From contig CAVOQE010000001.1 of NCBI GenBank assembly GCA_963698275.1, forward strand, positions 1,240,001 through 1,304,000: DNA of 64,000 bases, read 5' to 3'. Position numbers and translations under genes: made by a program. Under the pieces are notes generated by a model that saw only the letters and a program-made list of their open reading frames with translations, had not been told where the DNA came from and did not search any database. This document shows positions 63,915-64,000 of the stretch, one piece after another; the stretch's first letter is position 1; the number at the start of each line of letters is the position of its first letter. The stretch is from Anderseniella sp963698275 (lineage in GTDB: Bacteria > Pseudomonadota > Alphaproteobacteria > Rhizobiales > Aestuariivirgaceae).

Positions 63915-64000
63915 CTACAGTATCTCGGCGCCGAAATTGCTGGCCGGATTAAGTTCACCGGCAAGTTCGGTAGTGTATCCGGTTGTGTCAAATGGCGCGC
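63915..64000 (-). CDS. C-terminal fragment of an unidentified gene
   Basis: The last 28 codons of a minus-strand frame open to the window edge, ending GYTTELAGELNPASNFGAEI-L and a TAG at 63915. Codon use looks normal and the stop is only nine bases before the racemase ATG, so it is likely the previous gene in the racemase operon. The product cannot be identified from this fragment. Confidence 0.5.
   Translation of the reverse strand, partial: APFDTTGYTTELAGELNPASNFGAEIL

Overview
The window looks like a chromosomal stretch of an alphaproteobacterium, most plausibly a marine or soil Hyphomicrobiales-like lineage. The evidence is a block running serS-surE-pcm-LysM/M23 lipoprotein, then yajC-secD-secF, then homologues of the complex I assembly factors NDUFAF3 and NDUFAF6, and trmFO. 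A second diagnostic block is PIMT-like gene, tolC, PopZ-type protein (DUF2497), valS. GcvA-like LysR regulators, GatB and moderately high GC fit the same assignment. No phage, plasmid or CRISPR array was seen.

Layout. Positions 1-3947 hold a compact three-gene set: a PLP-dependent Orn/Lys/Arg-type decarboxylase (cut by the window start), an ATP-grasp ligase and a C45 (acyltransferase/Tan-like) Ntn hydrolase. This may be an uncharacterised amide-forming or amide-breaking system. Positions 4103-21879 are mostly housekeeping: translation, protein repair, cell-wall, secretion, tRNA modification and uvrA. Positions 22008-30240 mix small enzymes (MBL hydrolase, gatB, GNAT, EEP phosphatase, GSTs, pyroglutamyl peptidase) with several short secreted or membrane proteins.

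Positions 30540-42745 carry a flotillin followed by a catabolic locus. It has a branched-chain-amino-acid/urea-type ABC importer whose second ATPase is fused in frame to an amidase, an acyl-CoA ligase, a nicotinamidase, and a convergent SDR plus acetamidase/formamidase. The genes overlap by 1-11 bases, so they are probably co-translated. The likely theme is uptake and hydrolysis of an amide, with CoA activation of the acid released.

Positions 42846-53728 are accessory: CDGSH protein, Sel1 protein, two VOC proteins, EF-hand protein, tRNA-Ser(GCU), tRNA-Cys(GCA), an aminotransferase, a stand-alone Card1-like (DUF1887) nuclease and a serine protease. Two striking non-coding structures lie here. 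One is a 298-base nested palindrome at 49478-49775. The other is a tandem array at 50846-51649 of about 141-base units packed with tiny hairpins whose loops are mostly GNA or GNRA and whose stems change in a compensatory way. The array sits between convergent genes.

Positions 53953-59458 contain tolC, popZ-like and valS. Both tolC and valS carry an apparent single-base insertion, so local sequence quality should be questioned. The right end (59481-64000) has an AAA ATPase, a cysteine-cluster protein, two LysR regulators, a 46-residue small gene with its own ribosome site and terminator, an Asp/Glu/hydantoin racemase, and the tail of one more gene.
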